Notes: a model not told the origin generated them from the letters alone. Positions 20,266 through 28,530 are shown, numbered from the stretch's first letter. The stretch is DNA of 64,000 nt from Caulobacter vibrioides OR37 (GCF_000372645.1 NZ_APMP01000012.1:1-64000); one strand, 5' to 3'. Made by a program: numbers and translations.

Positions 20266-20687
20266 CCCTGGAGATCACCAGTTGGCTACGCGTCGACGAG
20301 GACGAGCTGGTCTGGAAGGCCACGCGCGCCTCGGGTCCCGGCGGACAGCACGTCAACAAGACCAGCACCGCCGTCGAGCTGCGCTTCGATGTTCGGGGCT
20401 CCCCGTCCCTGCCCGAGGACGTCAAGGCGCGCCTTGAGACGCTGGCCGGCAGCCGCCTGACCCTGGACGGGGTGCTGGTGCTGTTCTCGCAAGGCTCGCG
20501 CTCGCAGGAAATGAACCGCCAGGACGCCCGCGAGCGCCTGATCGACCTGATCCGCCGCGCCACCGAAAAGCCCAAGCCGCGCAAGGCGACCAAGCCGACC
20601 TATTCCAGCAAGCTCAAGCGCCTGGACAGCAAGGCCAAGCGCGGCACGGTGAAGTCGGGGCGCGGGCGGGTGCGGTTCGACGACTAG
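20262..20687 (+). CDS. arfB: Peptidyl-tRNA hydrolase ArfB (alternative ribosome rescue)
   Basis: Frees stalled ribosomes by hydrolysing peptidyl-tRNA in the A site. The 141-residue protein carries the release-factor-like GGQ motif in RASGPGGQHVNKTSTAVEL near residue 27. It ends in a long basic tail (KPRKATKPTYSSKLKRLDSK onward) that enters the mRNA channel in this family. It is coupled to the UPF0178 gene by a 4-base overlap. smpB elsewhere in the window serves the parallel tmRNA pathway. Confidence 0.95.
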   Translation: MTLEITSWLRVDEDELVWKATRASGPGGQHVNKTSTAVELRFDVRGSPSLPEDVKARLETLAGSRLTLDGVLVLFSQGSRSQEMNRQDARERLIDLIRRATEKPKPRKATKPTYSSKLKRLDSKAKRGTVKSGRGRVRFDD

Positions 20688-20872
20688 CTTACCAAGCGTA
20701 TCGTCCAAGAATAGACTATGCGCGTCCATCGAACCAAGCGCGCATTAAGTTTCATGAAGTCGGTGGTCATACGCTCAGCTTCAGCTTCACAGCTAGCCGA
20801 GGGTAACCGAATCCAACGCCCTTCAATGTTGAATGAGGGCGTATATTCTTGAGTGATAACAATTTTCGCCAT
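20684..20872 (-). CDS. Small hypothetical protein, AT-richer than its neighbours
   Basis: 62-residue reading frame starting MAKIVITQEYTPSFN with GGAG 7-10 bases upstream; a further ATG and TTG lie just before. The composition is lower in GC than the flanking genes, with codons such as ATA, AGA and TTA-type choices rarely used nearby. It ends overlapping the arfB stop by 4 bases (CTAG). I do not recognise the family. The frame could be spurious, but the ribosome binding site and the tight fit to arfB favour a gene. Confidence 0.5.
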   Translation of the reverse strand: MAKIVITQEYTPSFNIEGRWIRLPSASCEAEAERMTTDFMKLNARLVRWTRIVYSWTIRLVS

Positions 20873-20961
20873 TTTGGTCTCCATCAAGGGAACGCGACGT
20901 CATCCGACGTTGCGATTCAGAATGCTAGATCAAACCATGAACAGAGGCAACCCCGCCCCCC

Positions 20962-21489
20962 TTAAACCGTCTCCGGCGGCGCGGGCGTGGAAAACGCGAT
21001 GACGTCCTGCTTCCAGTCGGGCTCGACGATTAGGCCCGCCAGCATCTTCTGCAGATAGCCGGTCATGGCCGCCTGTTCTTCCGTCGTCAGGTTGCCGCAG
21101 ATGTCGCGGTTCAGCGGGCGGATCTCGGAGCGGATGCGTTCCAGCAGGGCGCGGCCCGCCTCGGTCAGGCGGATGACCACGATGCGGCGATCGTGGGGCG
21201 CGTTGGCGCGGACCACGAGGCCGTCGGCGATCAGGCTGTCGATCGAACGGGTCAGGGTGGTGCGATCGGTGGCCGCCAGCTTGGACAATCGCGTCATCGA
21301 CAGATCGCCGAACCGACGCAGCGAAATCATCGCCACCCACTTGGCGAAGGTCAGTCCGTGGCGAGCCAGGAGGTCGGCCGCCATCGCCCGGCGATGCTGT
21401 TCGGTCTGATAAAGCAGGTAGCTCAGATAACTCGGCAGCGGCAGCGCGTGGTCCTGAACCACCTCGGCGCGCTCATCCTCCTGAACCAT
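20962..21489 (-). CDS. MarR family transcriptional regulator
   Basis: Winged-helix repressor, usually a dimer sensing small phenolic or oxidant ligands. It contains the MarR helix-turn-helix (FGDLSMTRLSKLAATDRTTLTR) and the wing VVRANAPHDRRIVVIRLTEAG. I start at ATG 21489 (MVQEDERAEV), which has GGAAA upstream (175 residues); an ATG at 21528 adds 13 residues without a visible ribosome site. No obvious target lies next to it. Confidence 0.9.
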   Translation of the reverse strand: MVQEDERAEVVQDHALPLPSYLSYLLYQTEQHRRAMAADLLARHGLTFAKWVAMISLRRFGDLSMTRLSKLAATDRTTLTRSIDSLIADGLVVRANAPHDRRIVVIRLTEAGRALLERIRSEIRPLNRDICGNLTTEEQAAMTGYLQKMLAGLIVEPDWKQDVIAFSTPAPPETV

Positions 21490-21563
21490 AATCGTTTCCG
21501 CCCCCAAAAACGGGGCTTTGTGTCTCATAAGGTTAACGGCCGCGCAATCGACGGGGGTAGATC

Positions 21564-21598
21564 GAAAAAGAAAAACCCCGCGAAAGGCTTCGCGGGGT
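21564..21598 (-). terminator. Rho-independent terminator
   Basis: Stem ACCCCGCGAA (21575-21584) pairs with TTCGCGGGGT (21589-21598) around a 4-base loop. On the minus strand it is followed by TTTTTCTTTTTC. It lies just downstream of the small gene ending at 21632, which it should terminate. Confidence 0.85.
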
Positions 21599-21631
21599 CA
21601 TTATTTGCAATCTATGAGAGAAATTCGCGTT

Positions 21632-21847
21632 TCAGGCGTCGGTCGCCGCGCGGTTACGATTGCGCCCCCTGGTCAACCAGTCGTCGGGATAGGTCTCGCG
21701 CACCGTGATCGACTTGAACTGGGTGACCGGAATGCTGGCGTGGTCGCCCGGGTTGAGATCGCGCGACACCGAATGGCCGGCGAACTCCTCGACGATGGTG
21801 ATCACTTGGCTGCTGCCGGCGGCGTTCTCGATCAGGACCATGGTCAT
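21632..21847 (-). CDS. Hypothetical protein, 71 residues
   Basis: Soluble-looking small protein (MTMVLIENAAGSSQVIT...) with a beta-rich pattern and a basic C-terminus (RGRNRNRAAT). I recognise no domain. Support for a real gene comes from the strong terminator directly after it and the 55-base spacing to the GcrA-like gene upstream on the same strand, with which it may be co-transcribed. Confidence 0.65.
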   Translation of the reverse strand: MTMVLIENAAGSSQVITIVEEFAGHSVSRDLNPGDHASIPVTQFKSITVRETYPDDWLTRGRNRNRAATDA

Positions 21848-21902
21848 GGATTTGCTCGACGATCTTAAGAGAAGTGATGAGGCTTTCGAAGGCGGCGACG
21901 GG

Positions 21903-22406
21903 TCAGATCTGGTTTGGCCGGACGCGCTCCTTCAGGCCCTTCAAGGCCCAGGCCTCGACCGCCTGGCCGCCCGACAGCCGACGGAAGGCGCCGGCGGTAT
22001 GCTGTTCGCAATAGGAGCCCCGCGCGGTCAGCTTGGGACGACCGCAGAACCCGAAATCGTCGCCCTCCGGGTTGCCGATCGGCCAGCGGCACGAATGAAC
22101 GTCGAGGTCCAGGATGCCCGAGGTCGGCAGCAGGTCTTCCTCGGTGCGCGCAAGACGCGGAGCGACGCGCGGCGCGGCGGTCGTCTCGCGCGCCGGACGA
22201 CGCATCTGGAGGCGCGAAGGGGCGCGAACGGCGGTCGTCGCTCGCTGTCGGGCGGGAACCTCGCGAACGGTGATGCCCAGACGGTGCACCTTGCCGATCA
22301 CCGCGCTGCGGCTGACGCCGCCCAGTTGGCGCGCCACCTGGCTCGCGCTCAGGCCTTCCAGCCACAGCTTCTTCAGGGTGGCGGTGCGCTCTTCGCTCCA
22401 GTCCAT
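21903..22406 (-). CDS. GcrA-family cell-cycle regulator (probable paralogue)
   Basis: GcrA is a Caulobacter sigma-70-associated transcription factor that recognises promoters with CcrM-methylated GANTC sites. This 167-residue protein starts MDWSEERTATLKKLWLEGLS and continues QVARQLGGVSRSAVIGKVHR, the GcrA DNA-binding domain. It ends with the C-terminal polymerase-binding region HSCRWPIGNPEGDDFGFCG followed by YCEQH. The proline/arginine-rich linker and several residues differ from the C. crescentus GcrA sequence as I remember it, so I take it as a paralogue or diverged copy. Fifteen in-frame codons upstream are excluded. Confidence 0.85.
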   Translation of the reverse strand: MDWSEERTATLKKLWLEGLSASQVARQLGGVSRSAVIGKVHRLGITVREVPARQRATTAVRAPSRLQMRRPARETTAAPRVAPRLARTEEDLLPTSGILDLDVHSCRWPIGNPEGDDFGFCGRPKLTARGSYCEQHTAGAFRRLSGGQAVEAWALKGLKERVRPNQI

Positions 22407-22439
22407 GGTCTTGTTTCCCAACCCATCCGGAACCAGCCC

Positions 22440-22603
22440 GTTCCGTGACAAAAGGGGTAGGATTTATGGTTAATTCCCGTCAAACGGTTATGTGCGGACC
22501 CACGGTTTGCAACTCCACTTTTTGGCAGAAGAATCACGTAGATACCGGCAATTGTCGCAGGGCCACGCTTGAGCGCGTCCTGACGATCATTGTTCCGTGA
22601 CAA
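22440..22603. promoter_or_regulatory. Divergent control region with 12-base direct repeat and GANTC site
   Basis: The gap between the GcrA-like gene and the cytochrome gene is AT-richer than its surroundings. It carries GTTCCGTGACAA twice in direct orientation (22440-22451 and 22592-22603). A GAATC site lies at 22531-22535. The repeats face both promoters and could be binding sites for a shared regulator. That role is inference; the repeats themselves are exact. Confidence 0.5.
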
Positions 22604-22685
22604 GGTCGCGGGCCAGATTTTATAAGGGTTTGGAATGTGTCGCGCCGTCGCAGGACCTGCGACCAAACGTCAGCCGGGAACGATC

Positions 22686-23207
22686 ATGCGTATGTTGAAA
22701 CTGGCCGCCGCCGCGGCCCTGTGCCTGGCCGCCTCGGCCTGCTCCAAGGATGGCGGAAGCTCCAACGAAGCCCCCGCCTCGGCGCCGGCCGACGCGCCCT
22801 CGCCCGCCGCGGCGACCGCCCCGCCCCCGACCGACGCGGCCAAGGCCGCCCTAGTCGCCGAACTTCCCGCGCCCTACAACACCGGCGACCTGGCCAACGG
22901 CCAGAGCAAGTTCGCCCTCTGCCGCTCGTGCCATACCGCCACCGAGGGCGGTCCGGACCTGACGGGGCCGAACCTCCACGGGATCTTCGGGCGAAAGGCG
23001 GGCTCGAAGGCCGGCTACGCCTATAGCGACGCCGTCAAGAATGCCGGCTTCACTTGGGATGCCGAACATCTGGACAAGTGGCTGGCCAGCCCGCGCGAGG
23101 ATCTTCCGGGCACCAAGATGACCTTCGCGGGCCTGAAGGACCCCAAGGACCGCATCGACCTGATCGCCTATCTGAAGGCCGAGACGAGCGCCAAGCCGGC
23201 GGGATAG
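22686..23207 (+). CDS. Class I cytochrome c, lipid-anchored
   Basis: 173-residue exported electron carrier. The leader MRMLKLAAAAALCLAASACS ends in a lipobox-like ASAC. A 50-residue Ala/Pro-rich linker follows. The cytochrome c2-like domain has haem site CRSCHTA, then GPNLHGIFGRKAGS and the Met ligand in GTKMTFAGLKDPKDR. It resembles the membrane-tethered cytochrome c552/cycM type of alphaproteobacteria that carries electrons to terminal oxidase. The ATG is preceded by GGGAACGATC. Confidence 0.92.
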   Translation: MRMLKLAAAAALCLAASACSKDGGSSNEAPASAPADAPSPAAATAPPPTDAAKAALVAELPAPYNTGDLANGQSKFALCRSCHTATEGGPDLTGPNLHGIFGRKAGSKAGYAYSDAVKNAGFTWDAEHLDKWLASPREDLPGTKMTFAGLKDPKDRIDLIAYLKAETSAKPAG

Positions 23208-23222
23208 GAGCCTTCGCCGCCG

Positions 23223-23248
23223 CGCGCCGGGCCCACCGGGCCGGCGCG
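23223..23248 (+). terminator. GC-rich hairpin after cytochrome c gene
   Basis: CGCGCCGG (23223-23230) pairs with CCGGCGCG (23241-23248), 15 bases after the cytochrome stop. No T-run follows, so it may be a transcript-stabilising hairpin or a weak terminator. Confidence 0.4.
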
Positions 23249-23291
23249 TGAAGCGCGTTCCTTCGGAGATCTGGAAAGCGGACCGAAGCCC

Positions 23292-24050
23292 ATGAGTCTT
23301 GACGCCTTTCCGATCGCTCGACTCTACGATCTCTTCAACGCCCGCGACCTCGAGGGCTTTCTGGCGATGCTGACGCCAGACGTCGAATGGCCCGACGAAG
23401 CCGAGGATCGCGTTCTCATCGGTCGCGACGCCATTCGGGTCTACGCGCTGGAGACCACCGCGCCGCTGATCGCCCGCTATGTCCCGATCGCCTTCCACGT
23501 CGAGGCCGATGGACGCATCGCCGCCCTGGCCAGGCAGCTGATCGCCAGCGCCGCCGACGGCTCGTTATGGTCCAGCACCCGCGTTCTGCATCGGTGGACG
23601 GTGCGCGAGAACCTCGTCGCGCGCGTCGAGATCGAGCAGAACCACCAGGACCTGACCTTCCCCGGCATTGACGCCATGCTGGCCGGCTTGATGGCGCGCC
23701 TGAACGCCGGCGATGTCGAGGGCGCCCTGGCCTATTTCGCCCCCGACGCGCGCTTCATCGACAGTTTCGAAGGCGGGGTCATCGAAAGTCGAGACGACCT
23801 TCGCGCGCATTTAGCCCATCTATTCGATACGATCCGTATAAGGATGGACCTGATCGACTACAGGATCGAGACCGATGATCGCGTGCGGATGCGAGCGCGA
23901 ATCGAGACGCGCGGCCCCGGCGGCGGACTTTGGCAGGACGACGTTATCTTAATCTGGTACCGTCTCGAACGGGGTCTGATCGTCACACAGGACGTCGACG
24001 ACAGCGGTCGGGACCAAACAAGCCATGAGCAGGCTGCTGACCGTACTTGA
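23292..24050 (+). CDS. Tandem SnoaL/NTF2-like domain protein
   Basis: 252-residue protein with two copies of the NTF2-like cone fold. The first begins IARLYDLFNARDLEGFLAML, the second LAGLMARLNAGDVEGALAYF. Both carry the DVEWPD/DARFID position expected for the cavity. Such proteins may be small-molecule isomerases, hydrolases or binding proteins, and no catalytic set can be named here. It overlaps the single-domain SnoaL gene that follows by 26 bases, so the two are likely co-translated and may interact. Confidence 0.8.
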   Translation: MSLDAFPIARLYDLFNARDLEGFLAMLTPDVEWPDEAEDRVLIGRDAIRVYALETTAPLIARYVPIAFHVEADGRIAALARQLIASAADGSLWSSTRVLHRWTVRENLVARVEIEQNHQDLTFPGIDAMLAGLMARLNAGDVEGALAYFAPDARFIDSFEGGVIESRDDLRAHLAHLFDTIRIRMDLIDYRIETDDRVRMRARIETRGPGGGLWQDDVILIWYRLERGLIVTQDVDDSGRDQTSHEQAADRT

Positions 24051-24381
24051 GCAGGCCTATGAAGCCTTCAACGCGCGGGATCTGGCGCGTCTGCGGCCGC
24101 TTGTCCATCCCCAGGCGACTTGGCCCAACACCTTGGAGGACGGCTCGCCGCTGGTCGGCAAGGAGGCCGTCATGGGACATTTCGGCCGTATGTTCGCGAC
24201 CATGACGCCGAACATCCACGTGATCGAGGTGATCCAGGAAACGACCGACGCCCTGACCGTCGACGCCCAGTACGCGGTCGAGAGCCGCGCTGGCCAAGTC
24301 TGGTCGGACACCCGGGCTCGGCTAACCTACCACTTCCGGGACGGTCTCCTGGCCGGCATGACCATCCTGAGTGGGTTTTAG
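24025..24381 (+). CDS. SnoaL-like domain protein
   Basis: 118-residue single NTF2-like domain starting MSRLLTVLEQAYEAFNARDL, similar in plan to each half of the upstream protein (VHPQATWPNTLEDGSPLVGKE). The start lies inside the end of the upstream gene. Its TAG stop overlaps the TAA stop of the convergent thiamine-enzyme gene by three bases (TTAG). Function is not known. Confidence 0.8.
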   Translation: MSRLLTVLEQAYEAFNARDLARLRPLVHPQATWPNTLEDGSPLVGKEAVMGHFGRMFATMTPNIHVIEVIQETTDALTVDAQYAVESRAGQVWSDTRARLTYHFRDGLLAGMTILSGF

Positions 24382-26732
24382 GTCAGAAGATCGGCGCAGG
24401 CGTCCAGCACCGCTTCGGCGTCGAGGCGATACTTGCCGTAGAGGTCCGGCAGGTCGCCGGACTGGCCGAACGCTTCCAGGCCCAGGGCCCGCACCCTCTG
24501 GCCGCGCACCGATCCCAGCCACGACAGGGCCAGAGGCGCGCCGTCGGTCAGGGTGACGAGGCCGGCGTCACGGTCGAGCGGGGCCAACAGGGCCTCGATG
24601 GTCGAGGTCCGCCTTTCCTGTCCGGTCCAGCGCGCGCGACCGGCGGCGGTCCAGTCGCGGTGCAGCACATCGGCCGAGGTGACGGCCAGCAGGCCGGCCT
24701 CCGGCATGTCCTCGGACAGCGCCTCGAACGCGGCCAAGGCCTCCGGGGCCAGGGCGCCGCTATAGACGAGGGCCAGACGCGCGCCGGGGGCCGGCGGCTT
24801 CAGCCAATAGGCCCCATCGACCACGCCCCGACGCCAGACCTCGTCCATCCGCTCGGGTTGCGCGATCACGCGGGTGGAGAGACGCAGATAGGTCGAGGCG
24901 CCGTCCTTGGCCTGGATGCGATCGAAGGCATGGGCCATCAGCACCGCGGTCTCGTCGGCGAAGGCCGGCTCGTAGGTGTCCAGCCCCGGCTGCGCCATGC
25001 CGATGACCGGCGCATTGATCGACTGGTGCGCGCCGCCCTCGGGCGCCAGGGTCAGGCCGGACGGCGTGGCGACCAGCAGGAAACGAGCATCCTGATAGCA
25101 GGCATAGTTCAGCGCATCGAGGCCGCGGGCGATGAAGGGGTCGTACAGCGTGCCGACCGGAAACAGGCGCTCGCCGAACAGCGGCGCGGTCAGGCCCAGG
25201 GCCGCCAGGGCGATGAACAGGTTGTTCTCGGCGATGCCCAGCTCGACGTGCTGGCCAGTCTCGGCCTTGGACCAGACCTGGGCCGACGGAATGCGGCGTC
25301 GCTTGAAGACGTCCTCGTGAGCGCGGCGCTGGAAGACGCCGCGCCGGTTCACGAAGCCGCCGAGGTTGGTCGACACGGTGACGTCGGGCGAGGTGGTGAC
25401 GACGCGTCCAGCGAACTCGTCCTTCCGCGCGGCGATCTCGAACATCACCTTGCCGAACGCGGCCTGGGTCGACTGCTCGCCCCCGCCGGCGACCGCGATG
25501 AGCAGCTCATCGGCGGTCGGGGTCGGGATGGTCGGCGCCGTGTGCTCGCGCTCGACCTCGGCGGCGAAGGGCGCGCGCGCGACGAGACCCTTCAGGGCGG
25601 TGCGCTCGGCGGCGGAGAGCCCCGACAGCGGGTCCCACTCCTCGCCCTCGACCACGCCCAGGCGTTCGCGCAGCTCGGCGATCTGCGCCGGCGTCATCAG
25701 GCCGGCATGGTTGTCCTTGTGCCCCTGGAAGGGCAGGCGCAGCCCCTTGACCGTATAGGCGATGAAGAAGCGCGGCCGGTCATCCTGTCCGGCCCGCTCG
25801 AAGGCTTCCAGCAGCGTCTCCAGGCAGTGGCCGCCCAGTTCGGTCATCAGCTCGGCCAGGTCCGCGTCCTTGTAGGACGCGATCAGCGCCAGGGTCTGGG
25901 GATTGGACGCCAGGTCGGCGCTCAGACGCTCGCGCCAGGCCGCCCCGCCCTGATAGGTCAGGGCCGCGAACAGGTCGTTGGGCGCGGTCTCGATCCACTC
26001 GCGCAGCGCCTCGCCGCCAGGCTTGGCGAAGGCCTCGCGCTGGCGTTTGGACCATTTCAGCGTCTCGACGGTCCAGCCGGCGGCCTCGAAGATCTCGCCA
26101 TAGCGCGTGAACATCCGGTCCTGGGTGGTCGCGTCCAGGCTCTGGCGGTTGTAGTCGACGATCCACCAAGTGTTGCGGATGTCGTGCTTGCAGGCCTCGA
26201 TCAGGGCTTCATAGATATTGCCCTCGTCCAGCTCGGCGTCGCCCAGCAGCGAAATCATCCGGCCCATCTTCTCGGGCTTCACCGAACCGCGCGCGGCCAG
26301 ATAGTCCTGGGTCAACGAGGCGAAGGCGGTCATGGCGACGCCCAGGCCGACCGACCCCGTCGAGAAGTCGACGCCGTCGACATCCTTGGTGCGCGAGGGA
26401 TAGGACTGCGCACCGCCCAGCGCCCTGAACCGCTTCAGGTTTTCCAGGCTCTGACGGCCGAAGAGATGTTGGATGGCGTGGAAGACCGGGCTGGCGTGCG
26501 GCTTGACGGCCACCCGGTCCTGCGGCCGCAGCGCCTTCATGTAGAGCGCCGTCATCACCGTGGTCAGCGAGGCGCTGGACGCCTGGTGGCCGCCGACCTT
26601 CAGGCCATCGCGGCTTTCGCGCAGATGGTTGGCGTTGTGGATGGTCCACGAGGCCAGCCAGAGAATGCGCTCCTCGAGGCGGCGCAGAAGGGCGATTTCC
26701 TGCCGCTTCGCCGCCAGAGAGACATCAGCCAT
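24378..26732 (-). CDS. AceE-like homodimeric thiamine-diphosphate enzyme (2-oxoacid dehydrogenase E1/transketolase type)
   Basis: 784-residue single-chain enzyme. The N-terminal half has GGHQASSASLTTVMTALY and SYPSRTKDVDGVDFSTGSVG as in AceE. The thiamine-diphosphate motif is GDAELDEGNIYEALIEACKH through DYNRQSLD. The central transketolase pyrimidine-binding domain includes GQHVELGIAENNLF, and a transketolase C-terminal domain follows. It is shorter than E. coli AceE (887) and longer than transketolase (about 660). No E2, E3 or regulator gene is adjacent, so it may work outside a classical pyruvate dehydrogenase complex. I start at MADVSLAAKRQ. Confidence 0.85.
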   Translation of the reverse strand: MADVSLAAKRQEIALLRRLEERILWLASWTIHNANHLRESRDGLKVGGHQASSASLTTVMTALYMKALRPQDRVAVKPHASPVFHAIQHLFGRQSLENLKRFRALGGAQSYPSRTKDVDGVDFSTGSVGLGVAMTAFASLTQDYLAARGSVKPEKMGRMISLLGDAELDEGNIYEALIEACKHDIRNTWWIVDYNRQSLDATTQDRMFTRYGEIFEAAGWTVETLKWSKRQREAFAKPGGEALREWIETAPNDLFAALTYQGGAAWRERLSADLASNPQTLALIASYKDADLAELMTELGGHCLETLLEAFERAGQDDRPRFFIAYTVKGLRLPFQGHKDNHAGLMTPAQIAELRERLGVVEGEEWDPLSGLSAAERTALKGLVARAPFAAEVEREHTAPTIPTPTADELLIAVAGGGEQSTQAAFGKVMFEIAARKDEFAGRVVTTSPDVTVSTNLGGFVNRRGVFQRRAHEDVFKRRRIPSAQVWSKAETGQHVELGIAENNLFIALAALGLTAPLFGERLFPVGTLYDPFIARGLDALNYACYQDARFLLVATPSGLTLAPEGGAHQSINAPVIGMAQPGLDTYEPAFADETAVLMAHAFDRIQAKDGASTYLRLSTRVIAQPERMDEVWRRGVVDGAYWLKPPAPGARLALVYSGALAPEALAAFEALSEDMPEAGLLAVTSADVLHRDWTAAGRARWTGQERRTSTIEALLAPLDRDAGLVTLTDGAPLALSWLGSVRGQRVRALGLEAFGQSGDLPDLYGKYRLDAEAVLDACADLLT

Positions 26733-26838
26733 GCTTCCTCGCCCGGTTCGCTCGGGTGAGGTTTGCCCCTCGCCCGGCCTTTCGCGGGCTTCATACGCCT
26801 TCCGCCATGGGGTCGTCCACTCCGGCGGCGCTCCAGAT

Positions 26839-27591
26839 CTAGAAGCGACGCCAAAGGCCCAGGGTGACGCCCTGGTCGCGGGCGGTCTCACGCCCCATGG
26901 TCGTGTCGCGCCAGCCGGCCTGGGCGCTCCAATCGCCAAATGATCTGACAACGGACAATTCCGTCTTGACCCAGCGCGCGTCGATGGGCCCGCGGTCGGC
27001 GCGGCCGGCATAGGTCTGCGCCAGGAGCAGCCAACGCCTGGCCGGGCGCAGCCCCAGGGTGGCGTCGAAGCGCGTCTCGTCGGCAAGACCCTGGCGCTTG
27101 AGGCGCGCGACCTGGAGATCGACGAACACCTCGCGCCTGCGCCAGATGGCCGAGCGACCGACCAGGGCGCGGGCTTCGAGATCGAGGCTCCCCTGACCGG
27201 GGGCGGCGTAGCCGGCGTTTCGGCCCGCGCCGGCCTCGGCCGCGCCGACATACAACGCCACGACCGACCGCTCGCCGCGCCAAGCGGTCCAGCGCACGCC
27301 AAGCTCGACGGGGCCCCGTCCGGAATAGGACACCCAACGGTCGTGGCCGCGCGTCACCCCGGCCTTGGCCTGGAGAGTCAGGCGCGACGTCAGGCCCCGC
27401 TCGACAAGGACCGAGAAACTCTCGTCCTCGCGCCCGTCGATATCGACCAGAACCGCGCCCGGGTCATAGCCCTGGTCGGCGGTCGTGCGCTCGTACTTGG
27501 CGATGACCTGGGCCCGCCCGGGCGCGATCGGCCAGGCGCCGGCCGTGGCCGCGCTTTTCGCCAGACACGAAAAAGCCGCCGCGATCGCCAG
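26839..27591 (-). CDS. Exported hypothetical protein, start codon unclear
   Basis: A frame with a signal-peptide-like stretch (SKAAAVLAIAAAFSCLAKSA) followed by about 225 residues of alternating beta pattern (RLTLQAKAGVTRGHDRWVSY, VELGVRWTAW) ending in LGLWRRF. This resembles an outer-membrane beta-barrel or transporter-like surface protein. No ATG, GTG or TTG exists in frame near the signal peptide. The nearest such codon is 71 codons upstream, inside the aldolase gene. I place the start provisionally at a CTG (27591). Translation by coupling to the aldolase or a decayed start are the alternatives. Confidence 0.55.
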   Translation of the reverse strand: MAIAAAFSCLAKSAATAGAWPIAPGRAQVIAKYERTTADQGYDPGAVLVDIDGREDESFSVLVERGLTSRLTLQAKAGVTRGHDRWVSYSGRGPVELGVRWTAWRGERSVVALYVGAAEAGAGRNAGYAAPGQGSLDLEARALVGRSAIWRRREVFVDLQVARLKRQGLADETRFDATLGLRPARRWLLLAQTYAGRADRGPIDARWVKTELSVVRSFGDWSAQAGWRDTTMGRETARDQGVTLGLWRRF

Positions 27592-27626
27592 GACCGCGGC
27601 GGCCTTCGAGACTGTCGAAGCGACAG

Positions 27627-28403
27627 CTACTCGGCGTAGCCCGGCAGCGCGCGATCCAGCTGGCGCAACGCGCCCGGCCAGGCCAAGCCGCCGATCATGC
27701 CCATGCCCATGCCGGTCTGCCTGCGTACCTCCTCCTGGGCCGCCTCGGGCGCCAGGAGAACATTGTCGCGTCCGACCGAAAGCGCCATCACTTGCTGCGC
27801 GCACGCTCGCTCCAGGAAGAACATCCCCAACCAGCACTCGGCCGCGTTGCCGCCCACCGACAAGGTGCCGTGGTTGCGCAGCATCATCAGCTTCTTGGTC
27901 GGACCGAGATCGGCCACCAGCCGTTCTCGCTCGTCCAAGTTGAGAGCAATGCCTTCATAATCGTGATAGGCGAGTTGAGGCAAGACGATTAGCGCATGTT
28001 GCGTCAGCGGCAGCAGGCCTTCCTTGTGCGCCGACACCGCCACGCCCTGGTCGCTGTGCAGGTGCATGACGAAATGGGCGTCCTCGCGCGCGGCGTGGAT
28101 GGCCGAGTGAATCGTGAAGCCCGCCGGATTGATGAAGTACGGCGTCTTGTCGACGATGTTCCCGTCCAGATCGACCTTGACCAGGCACGAGGCGGTCATC
28201 TCGCCGAAGAACATGCCATACGGGTTGATCAGGAAGTGATGATCGGGGCCTGGAATGCGGGCCGAGATGTGGGTGAAGATCATGTCGTCCCACCCATGCA
28301 GGGCGACCAGCCGATAGAGGGCCGCCAGATCGACGCGCGCCTGCCATTCAGCCTCGCTGACCTTGCCCTTGAGCGAGTTTATGGGCGTAGTCCCATCGGC
28401 CAT
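27627..28403 (-). CDS. Class II aldolase/adducin family protein
   Basis: 258-residue protein of the fuculose/ribulose-phosphate aldolase superfamily. The zinc ligands are visible in HVMHLHSDQG-type FVMHLHSDQGVAV (His-x-His) and in MLRNHGTLSVGG (His). DMIFTHISARIPGPDHHFLI is the substrate-binding loop. Many members close to this type lack a known reaction, so an aldolase activity is only likely. The beta-barrel-like gene follows immediately, overlapping its possible leader. Confidence 0.88.
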   Translation of the reverse strand: MADGTTPINSLKGKVSEAEWQARVDLAALYRLVALHGWDDMIFTHISARIPGPDHHFLINPYGMFFGEMTASCLVKVDLDGNIVDKTPYFINPAGFTIHSAIHAAREDAHFVMHLHSDQGVAVSAHKEGLLPLTQHALIVLPQLAYHDYEGIALNLDERERLVADLGPTKKLMMLRNHGTLSVGGNAAECWLGMFFLERACAQQVMALSVGRDNVLLAPEAAQEEVRRQTGMGMGMIGGLAWPGALRQLDRALPGYAE

Positions 28404-28530
28404 GCCGGCCTCCCATAAGTTATCATTGTTGACTTAGCGTCGCGCCGGGCTGGCGGGGCGTCAAGGGGCGTCTTGCCAGCGGCGTCCGCGCGTCCGACGG
28501 TCCACGACGGATTCGGGGGGAGTCGAGGGA

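Noticed and set aside
24120..26759. 879-residue open frame opposite the AceE-like gene
   Set aside because: Antisense to a clear thiamine-diphosphate enzyme; repetitive Gly/Arg/His/Gln composition without domain signals.
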